Positions 37,220-46,084 of a stretch of 64,000 bases of DNA are shown one piece after another. The DNA is from Streptomyces qinzhouensis (lineage in GTDB: Bacteria > Actinomycetota > Actinomycetes > Streptomycetales > Streptomycetaceae). The notes below the pieces were generated by a model. The model was not told where the DNA came from. It saw only the letters and a list, made by a program, of their open reading frames with translations, and did not search any database. The stretch covers positions 2,480,001 through 2,544,000 of the forward strand of contig NZ_CP042266.1 of NCBI RefSeq assembly GCF_007856155.1, written 5' to 3'. Every line of letters starts with the position of its first letter. The first letter of the stretch is position 1. A program made the position numbers and the translations under genes.

Positions 37220-38656
37220 ATGGCGTCGTCGTCACGGACATCGCGGCAGGCATCACCGGTCCCCAATTCCGCCTTCCGGGAGCTGCGCGGACAGCGCTCC
37301 CCCGGTGAGTTCGCGGCGGCCGTACGGAAGGCCGCCCGCGAGATCGGCGAGCAGGTCTCGTGCGACGCCCGGTACATCGGGCGCGTGGAGGCCGGCGAGA
37401 TCCGCTGCCCCAACTACGCGTACGAGCGGGTCTTCCTGCATATGTTCCCCGGGCTCGGCCTGACGGACCTGGGGTTCACTGCCCGGGACGAGGTACGGGG
37501 CGGCGGACGCCGTCGGGCCCCCCGCCCCGCCGCGGTGACCGTCGTCCGGGAACGGCCGCCCGACGGGGCCGGGACCGGCGGCACCATGAACGATGACGGC
37601 AAGAACGACGAGGAGAGCGACGTGTTGCGTCGCGCATTCATGACGAGCGGCTCCGCCACGGTGGCGGCCGCGTCCTTCGGCCCGGTGCTCGGCGCCGTAC
37701 TCGGCACTCTGCCGGAACAGGGCTCCGGCTCCGTACCGGCACGGCGGCGGATCGGGGAAACGGAGGTCGATGCCGTCGAGGACGCCGTACGGCGGATCCG
37801 GCTGCTGGACGACCGGCACGGCGCCGACGGCCTCTACCAGCGCGCGGCACAGCCGCTGCGGGCCGCGTACGCCCTGCTGGATTCCGGGGTCACCGCGCAC
37901 CGTGACACCTCCGACCGGCTGCACGCGGGCGCGGGCGAGCTGGCGATCTCCGTCGGCTGGCTGGCCCACGACTCCGGCCGGATCGAGGACGCCCGCTCCC
38001 ACTACGCGGAGGCGCTGGCGACCGCCCGGATGTCCGGGGACCACGGGCTGGAGGCGCACGCCTTCTCCAACGCCTCCTTCCTCGCCCGGGACGCCGGGCG
38101 CCACCGGGAGGCCGTCCGCTCGGCCCAGGCGGGCGGCCGGGCCGCCCGTGACCTCGGCTCCCCCCGGCTGCTCTCGCTGCTCGCCCTGCGCGAGGCCGGC
38201 GGCTGGTCGGGGCTGGGCGACCGGGCGGGCTGCGAGGCGTCCCTGGGGCGGGCGCACAGCCACTTCGAACGGGGGGCGGCGGAGGCGGACCCCGAGTGGA
38301 TGTCCTTCTTCGGGGAGCCGGAGCTGGAGTTCCTCCAGGCCCAGTGCTGGGCCCGGCTCGGCGACTGGTCCCGCGCGGTCCACCACGCCCGCCGGGCGGC
38401 GTCCGTCGAGGACGACCACTTCACCCGCAATCTGGCGCTCTACCGTGCCGAACTCGCCACCTCGCTGGCCCGCGGCGGCTGCTACGAGGAGGCGGCCGCG
38501 GCCGGCCGGGAGGCGCTGAGCCTGCTGCGGGGCGTCCAGTCCTCCCGTATCCAGTCCATGCTCAACACCACGGCGGCGCTGCTGGCCCCGCACCGGGCCG
38601 CCGAGGAGGTGGCGTCCTTCCTGGCCTACCGGGACGAACAGGCGCTACGGGTCTGA
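37220..38656 (+). CDS. XRE-type regulator with TPR-like C-terminal domain
   Basis: The protein is 478 residues from the ATG at 37220, chosen because homologous character begins there; the open frame upstream is antisense to other genes. Residues 15-75 form an unusual HTH region with SPGEFAAAVRKAAREIGEQV and SCDARYIGRVEAGEIRCPN. A Tat-like segment, LRRAFMTSGSATVAAASFGP, sits at about residue 140. The rest is helical repeats (DSGRIEDARSHYAEALATAR, GDWSRAVHHARRAASVEDD) of TPR type. This architecture matches NsdA-like regulators of Streptomyces development and antibiotic production; the exact role here is unknown. Confidence 0.82.
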   Translation: MASSSRTSRQASPVPNSAFRELRGQRSPGEFAAAVRKAAREIGEQVSCDARYIGRVEAGEIRCPNYAYERVFLHMFPGLGLTDLGFTARDEVRGGGRRRAPRPAAVTVVRERPPDGAGTGGTMNDDGKNDEESDVLRRAFMTSGSATVAAASFGPVLGAVLGTLPEQGSGSVPARRRIGETEVDAVEDAVRRIRLLDDRHGADGLYQRAAQPLRAAYALLDSGVTAHRDTSDRLHAGAGELAISVGWLAHDSGRIEDARSHYAEALATARMSGDHGLEAHAFSNASFLARDAGRHREAVRSAQAGGRAARDLGSPRLLSLLALREAGGWSGLGDRAGCEASLGRAHSHFERGAAEADPEWMSFFGEPELEFLQAQCWARLGDWSRAVHHARRAASVEDDHFTRNLALYRAELATSLARGGCYEEAAAAGREALSLLRGVQSSRIQSMLNTTAALLAPHRAAEEVASFLAYRDEQALRV

Positions 38657-38740
38657 CCCGGGGTCCGCTCCACCTCAGGCACGGACTCCGCCCGGGCCGC
38701 AGCCATCGGCCGCCTCCGTCCGGCACACCAACCCCATCCC

Positions 38741-40081
38741 TCAAGGCCGCCAGACCACCCGGTGCTCCGCCAGATGCGCCAGCACCGCGTGGTTCGCCTC
38801 CCAGCCGTCGGGGAACTTGACCGTGACGCCGAGGCGGACGGGTTCGGTCGAGGGGTGGGCGTCGAGGAGGGCGGGGACGCCCGCGCGGCAGACCACGATG
38901 CAGGCATGGCGGTGGCGGGAGGCCAGCACGCACAGCCGGCCCGTCTCCAGATGGAAGGCCGTGGCGTCGGGGCGGCCCGACAGGGGGTGCAGGACGACCG
39001 TCACATCGAACTCCCGGCCCTGGAGGCGGTTCGCCGTGTCGACGGTGACGTCGTGGACCCCGAGGGCCGCGAGCGCGGTGCGGACCGCCGCCGCCTGGTC
39101 GCGGTGGGCCGTGCCGACGGCGACCCGGTCGGCGGTGACCGGTGTCGGCTCCGCCCCCGCCGTCGCGGTCGCCGCACCGCCGCGGTCCAGCAACCGGCGG
39201 ACGGTCATGGCCACCACCCGGACCGCCTCCGGATCCGTCCGCGGGGTGTGCCGCGCGGGCAGCTCCAGCAGCCCCCAGCCGGATTCCGCGGCCTCGTCGA
39301 CGACCCGGTCGTACGCCGAGCCGTCCGAGGGCACACCAAAGCTCAGGCGCCGGTCCCCGGGGCCCGTACCGCTGCGGAACGGCGTGTACGGATAGAACGC
39401 GGCGGACACCAGCGGCGCGGCCGACGCGGGCAGCCGCCACGACACCGGCAGCCGGTGCTGGGGCAGCCCGGGATTGTGCGAGAGCAGGGTGGAGACCGCG
39501 CTCGCCGAGGGGTCGTACGACAGCCCGGCCCACTGGTCGGCGCCGACGATGGAGAAGGGGTCGAGCTGGCCCGGGTCGCCCACGAACAGCGCGCGCTCGA
39601 ACAGTCCGGCGACGGCGAGCAGGGCGTCGGAGCGCATCTGGTACGCCTCGTCCACGATCGCGTGCGGCCAGGGTTCGACGCCCCGCACATGCCCCCACTT
39701 CGCGGCCGTGGAGATCACGACGTCCAGCCCGGCGAGGTCCGCCGCCTTCGCGGACTTCCGGACCGACGGCAGCTCGTCGAGCGCCTTGTCGTACGGGTCG
39801 GGGTCATTGCTGTGGAGCCGGCCGACCGGCAGCTCGGGGTCCTTCTCCGCGATACGCAGCACCAGATCGTCGACCTGGGCATTGGTCTGGGCGATGACCA
39901 TCAGGGGGCGGCCCGCGGCGGCCAGTTCGCGGGCGGCGCGGACCACGAGCGTGGACTTGCCGGCGCCGGGCGGGGAGTCCACGACGACACCCCGGTCCGT
40001 ACCGTCCAGGGTGTCCGCGAGGATCGCGTCGGTGGCGCGGGCGGCCGCGGTGCCGGGGTCGTCGCCGAGTGCGGTCGTCAC
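38741..40081 (-). CDS. SF1 (Upf1/Dna2-like) helicase-type ATPase
   Basis: The protein is 446 residues from the GTG at 40081, which overlaps the upstream stop as GTGA. Helicase motifs are in order: I SPPGAGKSTLVVRAA (about residue 36), Ia AQTNAQVDDLVLRIAEKD, II IVDEAYQMRSDALL, III LFVGDPGQLDPFS, V VDTANRLQGREFDVTVVLHP and VI LCVLASRHRHACIVV. This is the SF1B pattern of Upf1/Dna2-type 5'-3' helicases, reduced to a compact core. It is the last gene of an operon with an unknown protein and a PD-(D/E)XK nuclease. DNA or RNA processing is inferred. Confidence 0.82.
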   Translation of the reverse strand: MTTALGDDPGTAAARATDAILADTLDGTDRGVVVDSPPGAGKSTLVVRAARELAAAGRPLMVIAQTNAQVDDLVLRIAEKDPELPVGRLHSNDPDPYDKALDELPSVRKSAKAADLAGLDVVISTAAKWGHVRGVEPWPHAIVDEAYQMRSDALLAVAGLFERALFVGDPGQLDPFSIVGADQWAGLSYDPSASAVSTLLSHNPGLPQHRLPVSWRLPASAAPLVSAAFYPYTPFRSGTGPGDRRLSFGVPSDGSAYDRVVDEAAESGWGLLELPARHTPRTDPEAVRVVAMTVRRLLDRGGAATATAGAEPTPVTADRVAVGTAHRDQAAAVRTALAALGVHDVTVDTANRLQGREFDVTVVLHPLSGRPDATAFHLETGRLCVLASRHRHACIVVCRAGVPALLDAHPSTEPVRLGVTVKFPDGWEANHAVLAHLAEHRVVWRP

Positions 40082-41664
40082 AGCAGGTCCTCCGGGGTGA
40101 CGGGGTCCGGGTCCTCCGCGGACGCGGACGGCGGCCCGCCGTGGGTCCACGGCGTCTCCTCGGGTTCGGGCAGCTTCGGCCCGCCCCGCTGGTCGTGTTC
40201 GAACAGGGTCCAGGCGATCCGGTCGCCCTTGGCGGGCACCGAACCCTCCGCCGGATCCTTGGACCGCCCCATCCGGTCCAGCAGTCTCAGCACCAGCGAC
40301 CCGTCGGGCTCCGGCCACGCGAGCTCGGCCGACTGGGGGCGGCCGTCCAGCGAGCGGTACACCTTGGTCCGCTCGCCCAGCTGAGGGCGGTCGTCCGTAC
40401 GGAAGGTGATCAGCGGCCGGGGCGACGGGCGCTTCGACTCCGACCAGGCCATCACCACCTCCGTGACCTCGCCGGTGAACGCCTCCCCCGCGAGCCGCCG
40501 CCCCGCCAGCACCAGCGGATCGTCCAGCGCCTCCTGGGCGTCGAGCTCGGCCTGCGCGGTCTCCCGGCCGGCGAGCTTACGGGCGGCGGTCACCGCGTCG
40601 TCACGGCGCGGCTGGGGCGGCTCCCCGGCCGCCACCCGGTCGCGGTGGGCGGTGAAGGACCAGCGGTCCCGGGTCCAGCGGTCGGGCACCCGGGCCCCCT
40701 CGGGCAGCTCCCGCAGCAGGTCCAGGGCCCGCCACACCGCATGCCAGGTGGGTTCCAGCTGGGACAGCAGCAGTCTGCGGATCTCCCGCTCGGCGACGGC
40801 GAGCTCGCCCAGCCAGCCCTCCGCGTAGGCGCCGTCCTCGGCGGCGGCCAGCCGCAGCCGCAGCCGGTCGTAGCTCTCGACGGCGGGGGCGAGGAGACGG
40901 TTGTCGAACGCCGGATCGGTGGCCGGACCGGCAGGCGGGCACAGCAGCTGACCACGGGCGTCCCGGCCCAGTTCGGCCCGGAGCGCCGCATCGGCGCCCG
41001 ATACCCCGTCCGGCGGATCGACCCAGGCCAGCAGCGCGCCGAGGTGCTGGTCCTCCAGCGACGACTGGCCGGTCGCCCAGTGCCGGTTCAGCAGATCGGT
41101 CGCGGCGAGCAGCAGGGACGAGCCGGGGACCCTGGCCCGCTCCCCGTAATGCGTGAACCAGCGGCCGAGGAGGGGCACCCGCGGCGGCGCCGGATAGGCC
41201 GCTTCCGGATCCTCCTCGGACGTACGGCGGAAGCGCATCGACCGGCCGAGGAGCCGGACGAAGTCGACCGCGGCCCGGCCGGGCACGACGATCTGGGGCG
41301 CGTCGGCGCAGAGTTCGGCCTCGACCTTGGTGCGTTGACCGGTCTCCGGGTCGGTGGCGGCCCGTTCGACGAGTTCGACCTCGTCGGCGTACGACTCGAG
41401 ATGGGGCAGCACCGCGTCGGCGAGCTCGGCGAGGAAGGCGAACCGCAGCTCGCGGTCGCGGGGCTGGGCGACGGTCAGCAGCCTGGGCGCGTCCCGGTCG
41501 GTCCCGACGAGCGCGCCCAGCGGTGCGCCCGCCTCACCGGCGGTGGTCAGCGGCACGAACACCAGCGGCCGTCCCGAGACCCTGCGGTGCCGCACGGTCG
41601 CCAGCGGGCGGGCCCGCCCGCACTCCAGCGCCTCCAGCCGGGCCAGTGTGGCGATCAGGCTCAT
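40078..41664 (-). CDS. Unknown protein between nuclease and helicase genes
   Basis: This 528-residue soluble protein matches no family I recognise. It has an N-terminal alpha/beta region (HRRVSGRPLVFVPLTTAGEA, GALVGTDRDAPRLLTVAQPR) and a long helical middle (YDRLRLRLAAAEDGAYAEGW, AEREIRRLLLSQLEPTWHAV). A C-terminal beta-rich part follows (AFTGEVTEVVMAWSESKRPS, LVLRLLDRMGRSKDPAEGSV). Its start overlaps the nuclease stop and its stop overlaps the helicase start, both by 4 bp, so it is likely a partner subunit. No catalytic motif was found. Confidence 0.75.
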   Translation of the reverse strand: MSLIATLARLEALECGRARPLATVRHRRVSGRPLVFVPLTTAGEAGAPLGALVGTDRDAPRLLTVAQPRDRELRFAFLAELADAVLPHLESYADEVELVERAATDPETGQRTKVEAELCADAPQIVVPGRAAVDFVRLLGRSMRFRRTSEEDPEAAYPAPPRVPLLGRWFTHYGERARVPGSSLLLAATDLLNRHWATGQSSLEDQHLGALLAWVDPPDGVSGADAALRAELGRDARGQLLCPPAGPATDPAFDNRLLAPAVESYDRLRLRLAAAEDGAYAEGWLGELAVAEREIRRLLLSQLEPTWHAVWRALDLLRELPEGARVPDRWTRDRWSFTAHRDRVAAGEPPQPRRDDAVTAARKLAGRETAQAELDAQEALDDPLVLAGRRLAGEAFTGEVTEVVMAWSESKRPSPRPLITFRTDDRPQLGERTKVYRSLDGRPQSAELAWPEPDGSLVLRLLDRMGRSKDPAEGSVPAKGDRIAWTLFEHDQRGGPKLPEPEETPWTHGGPPSASAEDPDPVTPEDLL

Positions 41665-42914
41665 CGGACGCCCCCGGCCGCCAGGGCCTCCGCGCGCAGG
41701 GCCGCGGCCCGGCGCAGCGCGGCGACCGCCGGATCGTCCGGGTCGCCCGCCGTGCCCCGGGCGGCGGCCAGCACATCGGCGACCGTCGTCAGCCCGCCCA
41801 GCTCACCGCGGACCGAGCGGCCGAGGGCCTCCACGGCACCGGCCTCCCGGGCCCGGTCCCGGCAGTGGAAGGCCAGTTCGCAGGCGGCCAGGCATTCGGG
41901 GGCGTAGGCCGCCGGAACGCAGGCCACCGCGGCGGACAGCTCGTCGGACGGCCGGTCGAGGGCGAAGGTCGTGCCCTCCGGGAGGGCCGCCGCGAGGTCC
42001 TCGACCCGGGTGAGCCGGGCCAGCTGGCGACGGGTCACGGACAGCTGCTTACGGATGTCCACGAACGATCCGGTCGGCAGATTGGAGAAGTCCTTGGGGC
42101 AGACCAGCAGCACGCTGTCCGCGACCCGGGCGCCCGGCACCAGCCGGGCGGTGTGCTCCAGCGCCAGCGCGTACACCGCGGCCTGGCGGGCGGCGGCGCC
42201 CACCTTCGAGGCGTCGGCGGAGGCGTCGATCATCGGGAAGGACTTGATCTCGACGACCGTCCACCCGCCGTCGGGGCGGACCACCACCGCGTCGGGCTCC
42301 AGATAGGCCGGGGAGCCCGCGACCTCCAGCGCCAGCAGCGGATGCCGCAGCAGGCTCCAGGCTCCCGCGGCGGTCGCCTCGCGCAGCGCCAGCGCGGTGC
42401 GGGCGGCCCGGCCCTCCGGTCCCGCGGCGGACAGATCGGGCAGCCGGAACCCGCCCTCCGCCTCGGCCCCCAGCAGTCTCATCAGCTCCGCGCCGCCGTC
42501 CGAAACGACCCTGGCCTCGAAGGCGTTCCCCCGCATGAAGGCGAACTGCGACTGGCCGAAGACCGCGGTGGAGCCCAGCGCGGCGGCCAGGGCGCCCTTG
42601 TCGACCCCCGCGCCGTCCAGCAGGGCACGGCGCTCGCAGCCGGGATTGGCGGCCAGGGCGGCCAGCGCCCGGGCGTCGAGCGGCCGGGGCCGGGCCCCGG
42701 CGCCCCTCAGCTCAGCGAGCCGCTGCCGAAGCGGCGTCGTCGGCGCCTCCGGCGTGGCTGCGGTGCGCGACGGCTCCCGAGGCGGCGTCCGGCGAGGCGC
42801 CTGCGGTGCTGGTGGTGTCCGCGGTGATGGTGGTGCTTGTGGTGGTGCTTGTGGTGCTTGTGGTGCTTGTGGTGCCTGCCGCGGAGGAGGTCCGCTGCCC
42901 TGGGATGCGCTCAC
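41661..42914 (-). CDS. PD-(D/E)XK nuclease with Cas4-like cysteines
   Basis: The protein is 417 residues from the GTG at 42914; no later ATG precedes the conserved part until about residue 128, and an upstream reading to 42977 is possible. Residues 14-45 are a Gln-Ala-Pro repeat. The nuclease core shows FAFMRGNAFEARVVSDGG (Glu133), YLEPDAVVV (Asp208) and WTVVEIKSF (Glu222-x-Lys224), the PD-(D/E)XK order. Cys93 in NPGCERR plus Cys341, Cys345 and Cys351 (C-x3-C-x5-C) resemble the iron-sulfur cluster ligands of Cas4, AddB and Dna2 nucleases. It is the first gene of the helicase operon. Confidence 0.78.
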   Translation of the reverse strand: MSASQGSGPPPRQAPQAPQAPQAPPQAPPSPRTPPAPQAPRRTPPREPSRTAATPEAPTTPLRQRLAELRGAGARPRPLDARALAALAANPGCERRALLDGAGVDKGALAAALGSTAVFGQSQFAFMRGNAFEARVVSDGGAELMRLLGAEAEGGFRLPDLSAAGPEGRAARTALALREATAAGAWSLLRHPLLALEVAGSPAYLEPDAVVVRPDGGWTVVEIKSFPMIDASADASKVGAAARQAAVYALALEHTARLVPGARVADSVLLVCPKDFSNLPTGSFVDIRKQLSVTRRQLARLTRVEDLAAALPEGTTFALDRPSDELSAAVACVPAAYAPECLAACELAFHCRDRAREAGAVEALGRSVRGELGGLTTVADVLAAARGTAGDPDDPAVAALRRAAALRAEALAAGGVR

Positions 42915-43743
42915 CCGTGGAAGTGTGGCATCCGCCACCGACAACCGGGGCTCCCGCGGCCGCCGGAGCCGCCGCACCGCCCCGCGCGAACCGGACCCGG
43001 ACCCGGTCCGCCAGCCGCATCGCGGGCTTCGCCAGCAGCAGGCCCGCGCCCATCACGGCCGCCCCGGCGGCCGCGTCGAGGAAGTAGTGGTTGGCCGTCC
43101 CCATCACCACGATGACGGTGACCAGCGGGTACGCGACGGCGAGCGTCCGCATCAGCGGCGTACGGCCGTACCGCCACAGCAGCACCCCGCACCACAGGGC
43201 CCAGCCGACGTGCAGGCTCGGCATCGCCGCGTACTGATTGGTGAAGCCGCCCATCCCGCGCGGCGCGCTCGCCTCCGCGCCCCACCAGCCGTACGAGCTG
43301 TACTGGGCCATGGTGTCGACGAAGCCTTGACCGGCCTCCAGGAGCCGGGGCGGGCAGGTCGGCATCAGGATGAACCCGACGAGACCGAGGAGGGTGGAGA
43401 CCATCAGCCAGGTCCGGGCCGCGCGGTACTGCAACGGTCTGCGGCGGAACAGCCAGACCAGGATCGCGGGCGTCACCAGATAGTGCAGTGAGGCATAGAC
43501 GAAGTCCGCGGGGACGCCGATGGCGGCGTGCTCGGTGAACAGGCGGTTCAGCGGGGTCTCGAAGTCGAGGGAGACCAGCCGCTCCGCCCTGAGTATCGCC
43601 AGGCCGTTGTCGACGGCCGTCGACACATCACCACGGGCCAGCAGCCGGCCCGCCGAATACGCGACGTACACCAGCGCCAGCAGCGCCAGCTCGGTCCACC
43701 AGCGTGGCCGGTGGTGAGCCGTGGTGGCCGTGGTGTGCGTCAT
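42712..43743 (-). CDS. PAP2-family membrane phosphatase
   Basis: The protein is 343 residues with about six transmembrane helices. The phosphatase motifs are MPSLHVGWALWCGVLLW and TANHYFLDAAAGAAV, which hold the active-site His and His/Asp residues of the inositolphosphotransferase/PAP2-like branch. The long tail after residue 265 is Thr/Ser/Ala-rich, with repeated TTS units, and overlaps the 5' end of the nuclease gene for about 200 bp in another frame of the same strand. A lipid phosphate or lipid-linked substrate is likely. Confidence 0.87.
   Translation of the reverse strand: MTHTTATTAHHRPRWWTELALLALVYVAYSAGRLLARGDVSTAVDNGLAILRAERLVSLDFETPLNRLFTEHAAIGVPADFVYASLHYLVTPAILVWLFRRRPLQYRAARTWLMVSTLLGLVGFILMPTCPPRLLEAGQGFVDTMAQYSSYGWWGAEASAPRGMGGFTNQYAAMPSLHVGWALWCGVLLWRYGRTPLMRTLAVAYPLVTVIVVMGTANHYFLDAAAGAAVMGAGLLLAKPAMRLADRVRVRFARGGAAAPAAAGAPVVGGGCHTSTGERIPGQRTSSAAGTTSTTSTTSTTTSTTITADTTSTAGASPDAASGAVAHRSHAGGADDAASAAAR
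42817..42890. repeat. GTGGTGCTT 9-bp repeat read in two frames
   Basis: About seven imperfect copies of GTGGTGCTT lie here. On the minus strand one frame gives Thr-Thr-Ser units in the PAP2 tail and another gives Gln-Ala-Pro units in the nuclease N terminus. A slippage change here would alter both proteins. Confidence 0.8.
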
Positions 43744-43959
43744 CCGTTCGTTCCCCCTCGTGCGCGTTCGCCGGCCGGACCGGCCACCGGTCCACCGTAC
43801 GGTGTACGACGCGGTGCCGGGTCAGCGGGTACCGGCTCAGAGAGGGACGCTCCGGGCACTGTGGAGGTTGCCTCGGCCGCCCGGCCGCGCTCCCCGGATC
43901 GGTGGCCGGACCATGCATGATGGAGGCCCACTTCTCTGATCATCAGGGGGCTTCGCACC

Positions 43960-44562
43960 ATGGCACCGCGCATTCTGCTCGTCCGGCACGGCCAGACCGA
44001 ATGGTCGCTGCTCGGCAAGCACACCGGCCGCACCGATATCCCCCTGGTGGCAGAGGGGCGGCGCGGGGCGGCCCTGCTGGGCGAACGGCTGCGGGGCGCT
44101 CCCTTCGGCGGGCTCCCGGACGTCGAGGTGTGGACCAGCCCGCTGGCCCGCGCGGCGCAGACCTGCGAACTCGCCGGCTTCGGCGACCGTGCCGAGCCGT
44201 GGGACGCGCTGATGGAGTGGGACTACGGCGACTACGAGGGCCGTACGACTCCGGAGATCCGGGCCGACGGGCGCCCGGGGTGGGTCATCTGGCGCGACGG
44301 TGTCGAGGGCGGCGAGAAGCTCACGGACGTGGCGCACCGGGCCGACGAGGTCGTCGCGCGGGTCCGCGAGGCCGACCGCGACGTCCTCCTCTTCGCCCAC
44401 GGGCATGTGCTGCGGGTGCTGTGCGCGCGGTGGCTGGGCCTGGAGCCGGAGTTCGCGGCCCGGATCTCACTGGCCCCGACGTCCCTGTCGGTCCTGGGCT
44501 GGGCGTACGGCGACCCGGCGCTGGACTCCTGGAACGACACGGCGCATCTCGACTCCCTCTGA
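43960..44562 (+). CDS. Histidine phosphatase family protein (phosphoglycerate mutase-like)
   Basis: This 200-residue cytosolic protein has the catalytic RHG motif in [20 protein letters not shown]. The second half of the active site follows: Glu in [20 protein letters not shown] and His in [26 protein letters not shown] precedes the ATG. It could act on sugar phosphates or other small phosphoesters; a general acid phosphatase role is as likely as mutase activity. It is the last conserved gene before the accessory island. Confidence 0.92.
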   Translation: MAPRILLVRHGQTEWSLLGKHTGRTDIPLVAEGRRGAALLGERLRGAPFGGLPDVEVWTSPLARAAQTCELAGFGDRAEPWDALMEWDYGDYEGRTTPEIRADGRPGWVIWRDGVEGGEKLTDVAHRADEVVARVREADRDVLLFAHGHVLRVLCARWLGLEPEFAARISLAPTSLSVLGWAYGDPALDSWNDTAHLDSL

Positions 44563-44902
44563 GGGGTGCGCCCCGGGTCCCTGGGGGCGGTTCGCCCTGG
44601 CGGGTGCGGGTCCCGGGTGCCCCGGGGTGGCCTACCTGGCGGTGTGAGGGTCCTGCGGGCCCTGTGGCTGGTCCACCTGCGGTGTGCGGGTTTCTCGCTG
44701 GTCGAGTCGCGTTTCTCCGTGGGGTATGACCAGGGCCCTGTCCGGTGCGGCCGGGTCGGTGGCCTCCGGGCTCACCTCCTCGCGGCCTGCGATGCACCGC
44801 CCATAAGCGCCTCCTCCTTGTCGCAGGACCACTGCGGGGGCGACCCTGCACCCCCCTCCGGAGACACTCAACTCGATCAGCGGCACGAGGCTCAGCACAA
44901 CT
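44563..44902. other. Intergenic region at left edge of the accessory island
   Basis: About 340 bp without a credible gene. It includes copy B of the interspersed element (44735-44879), which marks the transition from conserved to accessory genes. Confidence 0.55.
44735..44879 (+). repeat. Interspersed intergenic element, copy B (left flank of island)
   Basis: This segment matches the reverse complement of 56504-56699 in blocks: GTCGG...CCTCCGGGCTCACCTCCTCG, GCGATGCACCGCCC, GCGACCCTGCACCCCCCTCC and CACTCAACTCGATCA. It lacks about 30 bp present in copy C. It faces copy C across the 11.6-kb island in inverted orientation. Confidence 0.75.
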
Positions 44903-44933
44903 GAGCCCCGTACGGAGCGGCCGTACGGGGCTC
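44903..44933 (-). terminator. Terminator of the XRE/DUF397 pair
   Basis: GAGCCCCGTACGG (44903-44915) pairs perfectly with 44921-44933 around a 5-nt loop, 16 bp past the DUF397 stop. Confidence 0.75.
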
Positions 44934-44948
44934 GGGGTGCGCGGTTCC

Positions 44949-45152
44949 CTACAGCTCGGAGGTCCGGGCGAGCGTCACCAGTCCGGCGAACGCGCTGGTG
45001 GAGATCATCAGTGCGGGACCGTCCGGATTTTTACTGTCCCGGACCGGGACTATGTCAGTCGCGGATGCGTACTCGGGGGCCCACTCGATGCACTGCCCAC
45101 CCTGGCCGCTGTAAGAAGACTTGACCCAAGTCAGGTTCGTCGCAGTCGTCAC
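44949..45152 (-). CDS. DUF397 domain small protein
   Basis: The protein is 67 residues and has the DUF397 signature: NLTWVKSSYSGQGGQCIEWA, VPVRDSKNPDGPALMISTSA and FAGLVTLAR. Such proteins pair with an XRE-DUF5753 regulator in most Streptomyces and are thought to modulate it or to form an antagonist pair. The GTG start overlaps the stop of the regulator as GTGA, so the two are translated together. Confidence 0.92.
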   Translation of the reverse strand: MTTATNLTWVKSSYSGQGGQCIEWAPEYASATDIVPVRDSKNPDGPALMISTSAFAGLVTLARTSEL

Positions 45153-45979
45153 GTGGTGCCCTTTCGGATCTGATCAATCATGTCCACTGAAGCATCCTGG
45201 GACAGTGCCCCTACGTGCAACTGATGGTAGGCGGCAAGCATCGGGACAACTGCGGCACTCTCACGTTCAAAGTGCCCATGCTGGCTGGACTGCGCGTACG
45301 CCATAAGCCCTCTGTCCGGAAGCGTCAGGATCGTGATTGGCAGGGTGTAGGGACGTCGTTCCGCCATCGAAAACGGGGCCACGTGAAGAGCGGTGTGTGG
45401 GTTGTCTGCGAACTCGAGCAACCGAGCAAGCTGCACTCCCATGACTGAACGGCCGCCAACCGGTCGTAATAGGCAGCTCTCGTCGAGGATCACGAAGACC
45501 AACGGCGGGGGTGTCCGGACCAGAGCAGCTTGCCGACTCTCCACTAGTGCGACCCGCTCGTGAGCCTGCTCGGGCGTAATGGCCCCGCGCTTGACCTCCT
45601 GATCTTCGATTGCAGCTGCGTACTGCGGTGTCTGAAGCAGCCCCGGTATCACTCCGACTTCGTATAGACGGATCTCCGCCGCGTGAGCCTCACGGGCCAC
45701 GTACTCCGGGAACCCTTCAAGCAGGGCGGTGTACCGCGCTGCCTGAATCTGTTGCTCCAGGCGTGCCCCGGTCCCAAACACACGGTCAAGTTTTCTCGCA
45801 AATTGTTGAGTTGCTGCTCTGCGACCAGTTTCAACAGCGGAGATATGCGACCCAGTGCACCCAACTCGTTCCGCTAGCTCCTCTTGAGTCCAGCCCCGCT
45901 CATCCCGCAATGTGCGTACGAGCAGGCCAAACTTCTCGCGCGGGGATCGTTCAGGGTGCAGTTGCTTGCGGTTCGACAT
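45149..45979 (-). CDS. XRE-family regulator with DUF5753 (TTA-containing)
   Basis: The protein is 276 residues. The XRE helix-turn-helix at about residues 17-70 reads FGLLVRTLRDERGWTQEELA, ERVGCTGSHISAVETGRRAA. The DUF5753 domain begins with YEVGVIPGLLQTPQYAAA and includes FVILDESCLLRPVGG. Leu171 is encoded by TTA (plus strand 45467-45469), preceded by another rare codon, CTA. This makes expression potentially dependent on the bldA tRNA. The region is less GC-rich than its surroundings. It forms an operon with the DUF397 gene. Confidence 0.92.
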   Translation of the reverse strand: MSNRKQLHPERSPREKFGLLVRTLRDERGWTQEELAERVGCTGSHISAVETGRRAATQQFARKLDRVFGTGARLEQQIQAARYTALLEGFPEYVAREAHAAEIRLYEVGVIPGLLQTPQYAAAIEDQEVKRGAITPEQAHERVALVESRQAALVRTPPPLVFVILDESCLLRPVGGRSVMGVQLARLLEFADNPHTALHVAPFSMAERRPYTLPITILTLPDRGLMAYAQSSQHGHFERESAAVVPMLAAYHQLHVGALSQDASVDMIDQIRKGTT

Positions 45980-46084
45980 ACAACCGACCTAACTCTCTCA
46001 ACAATGTGGGCAAGTTGAGCCGATCCCAACTGTAGGCCACGCTGGCGTCCCTTGGTAGCGAATCCGCTACGGAGAGGGATGGTC

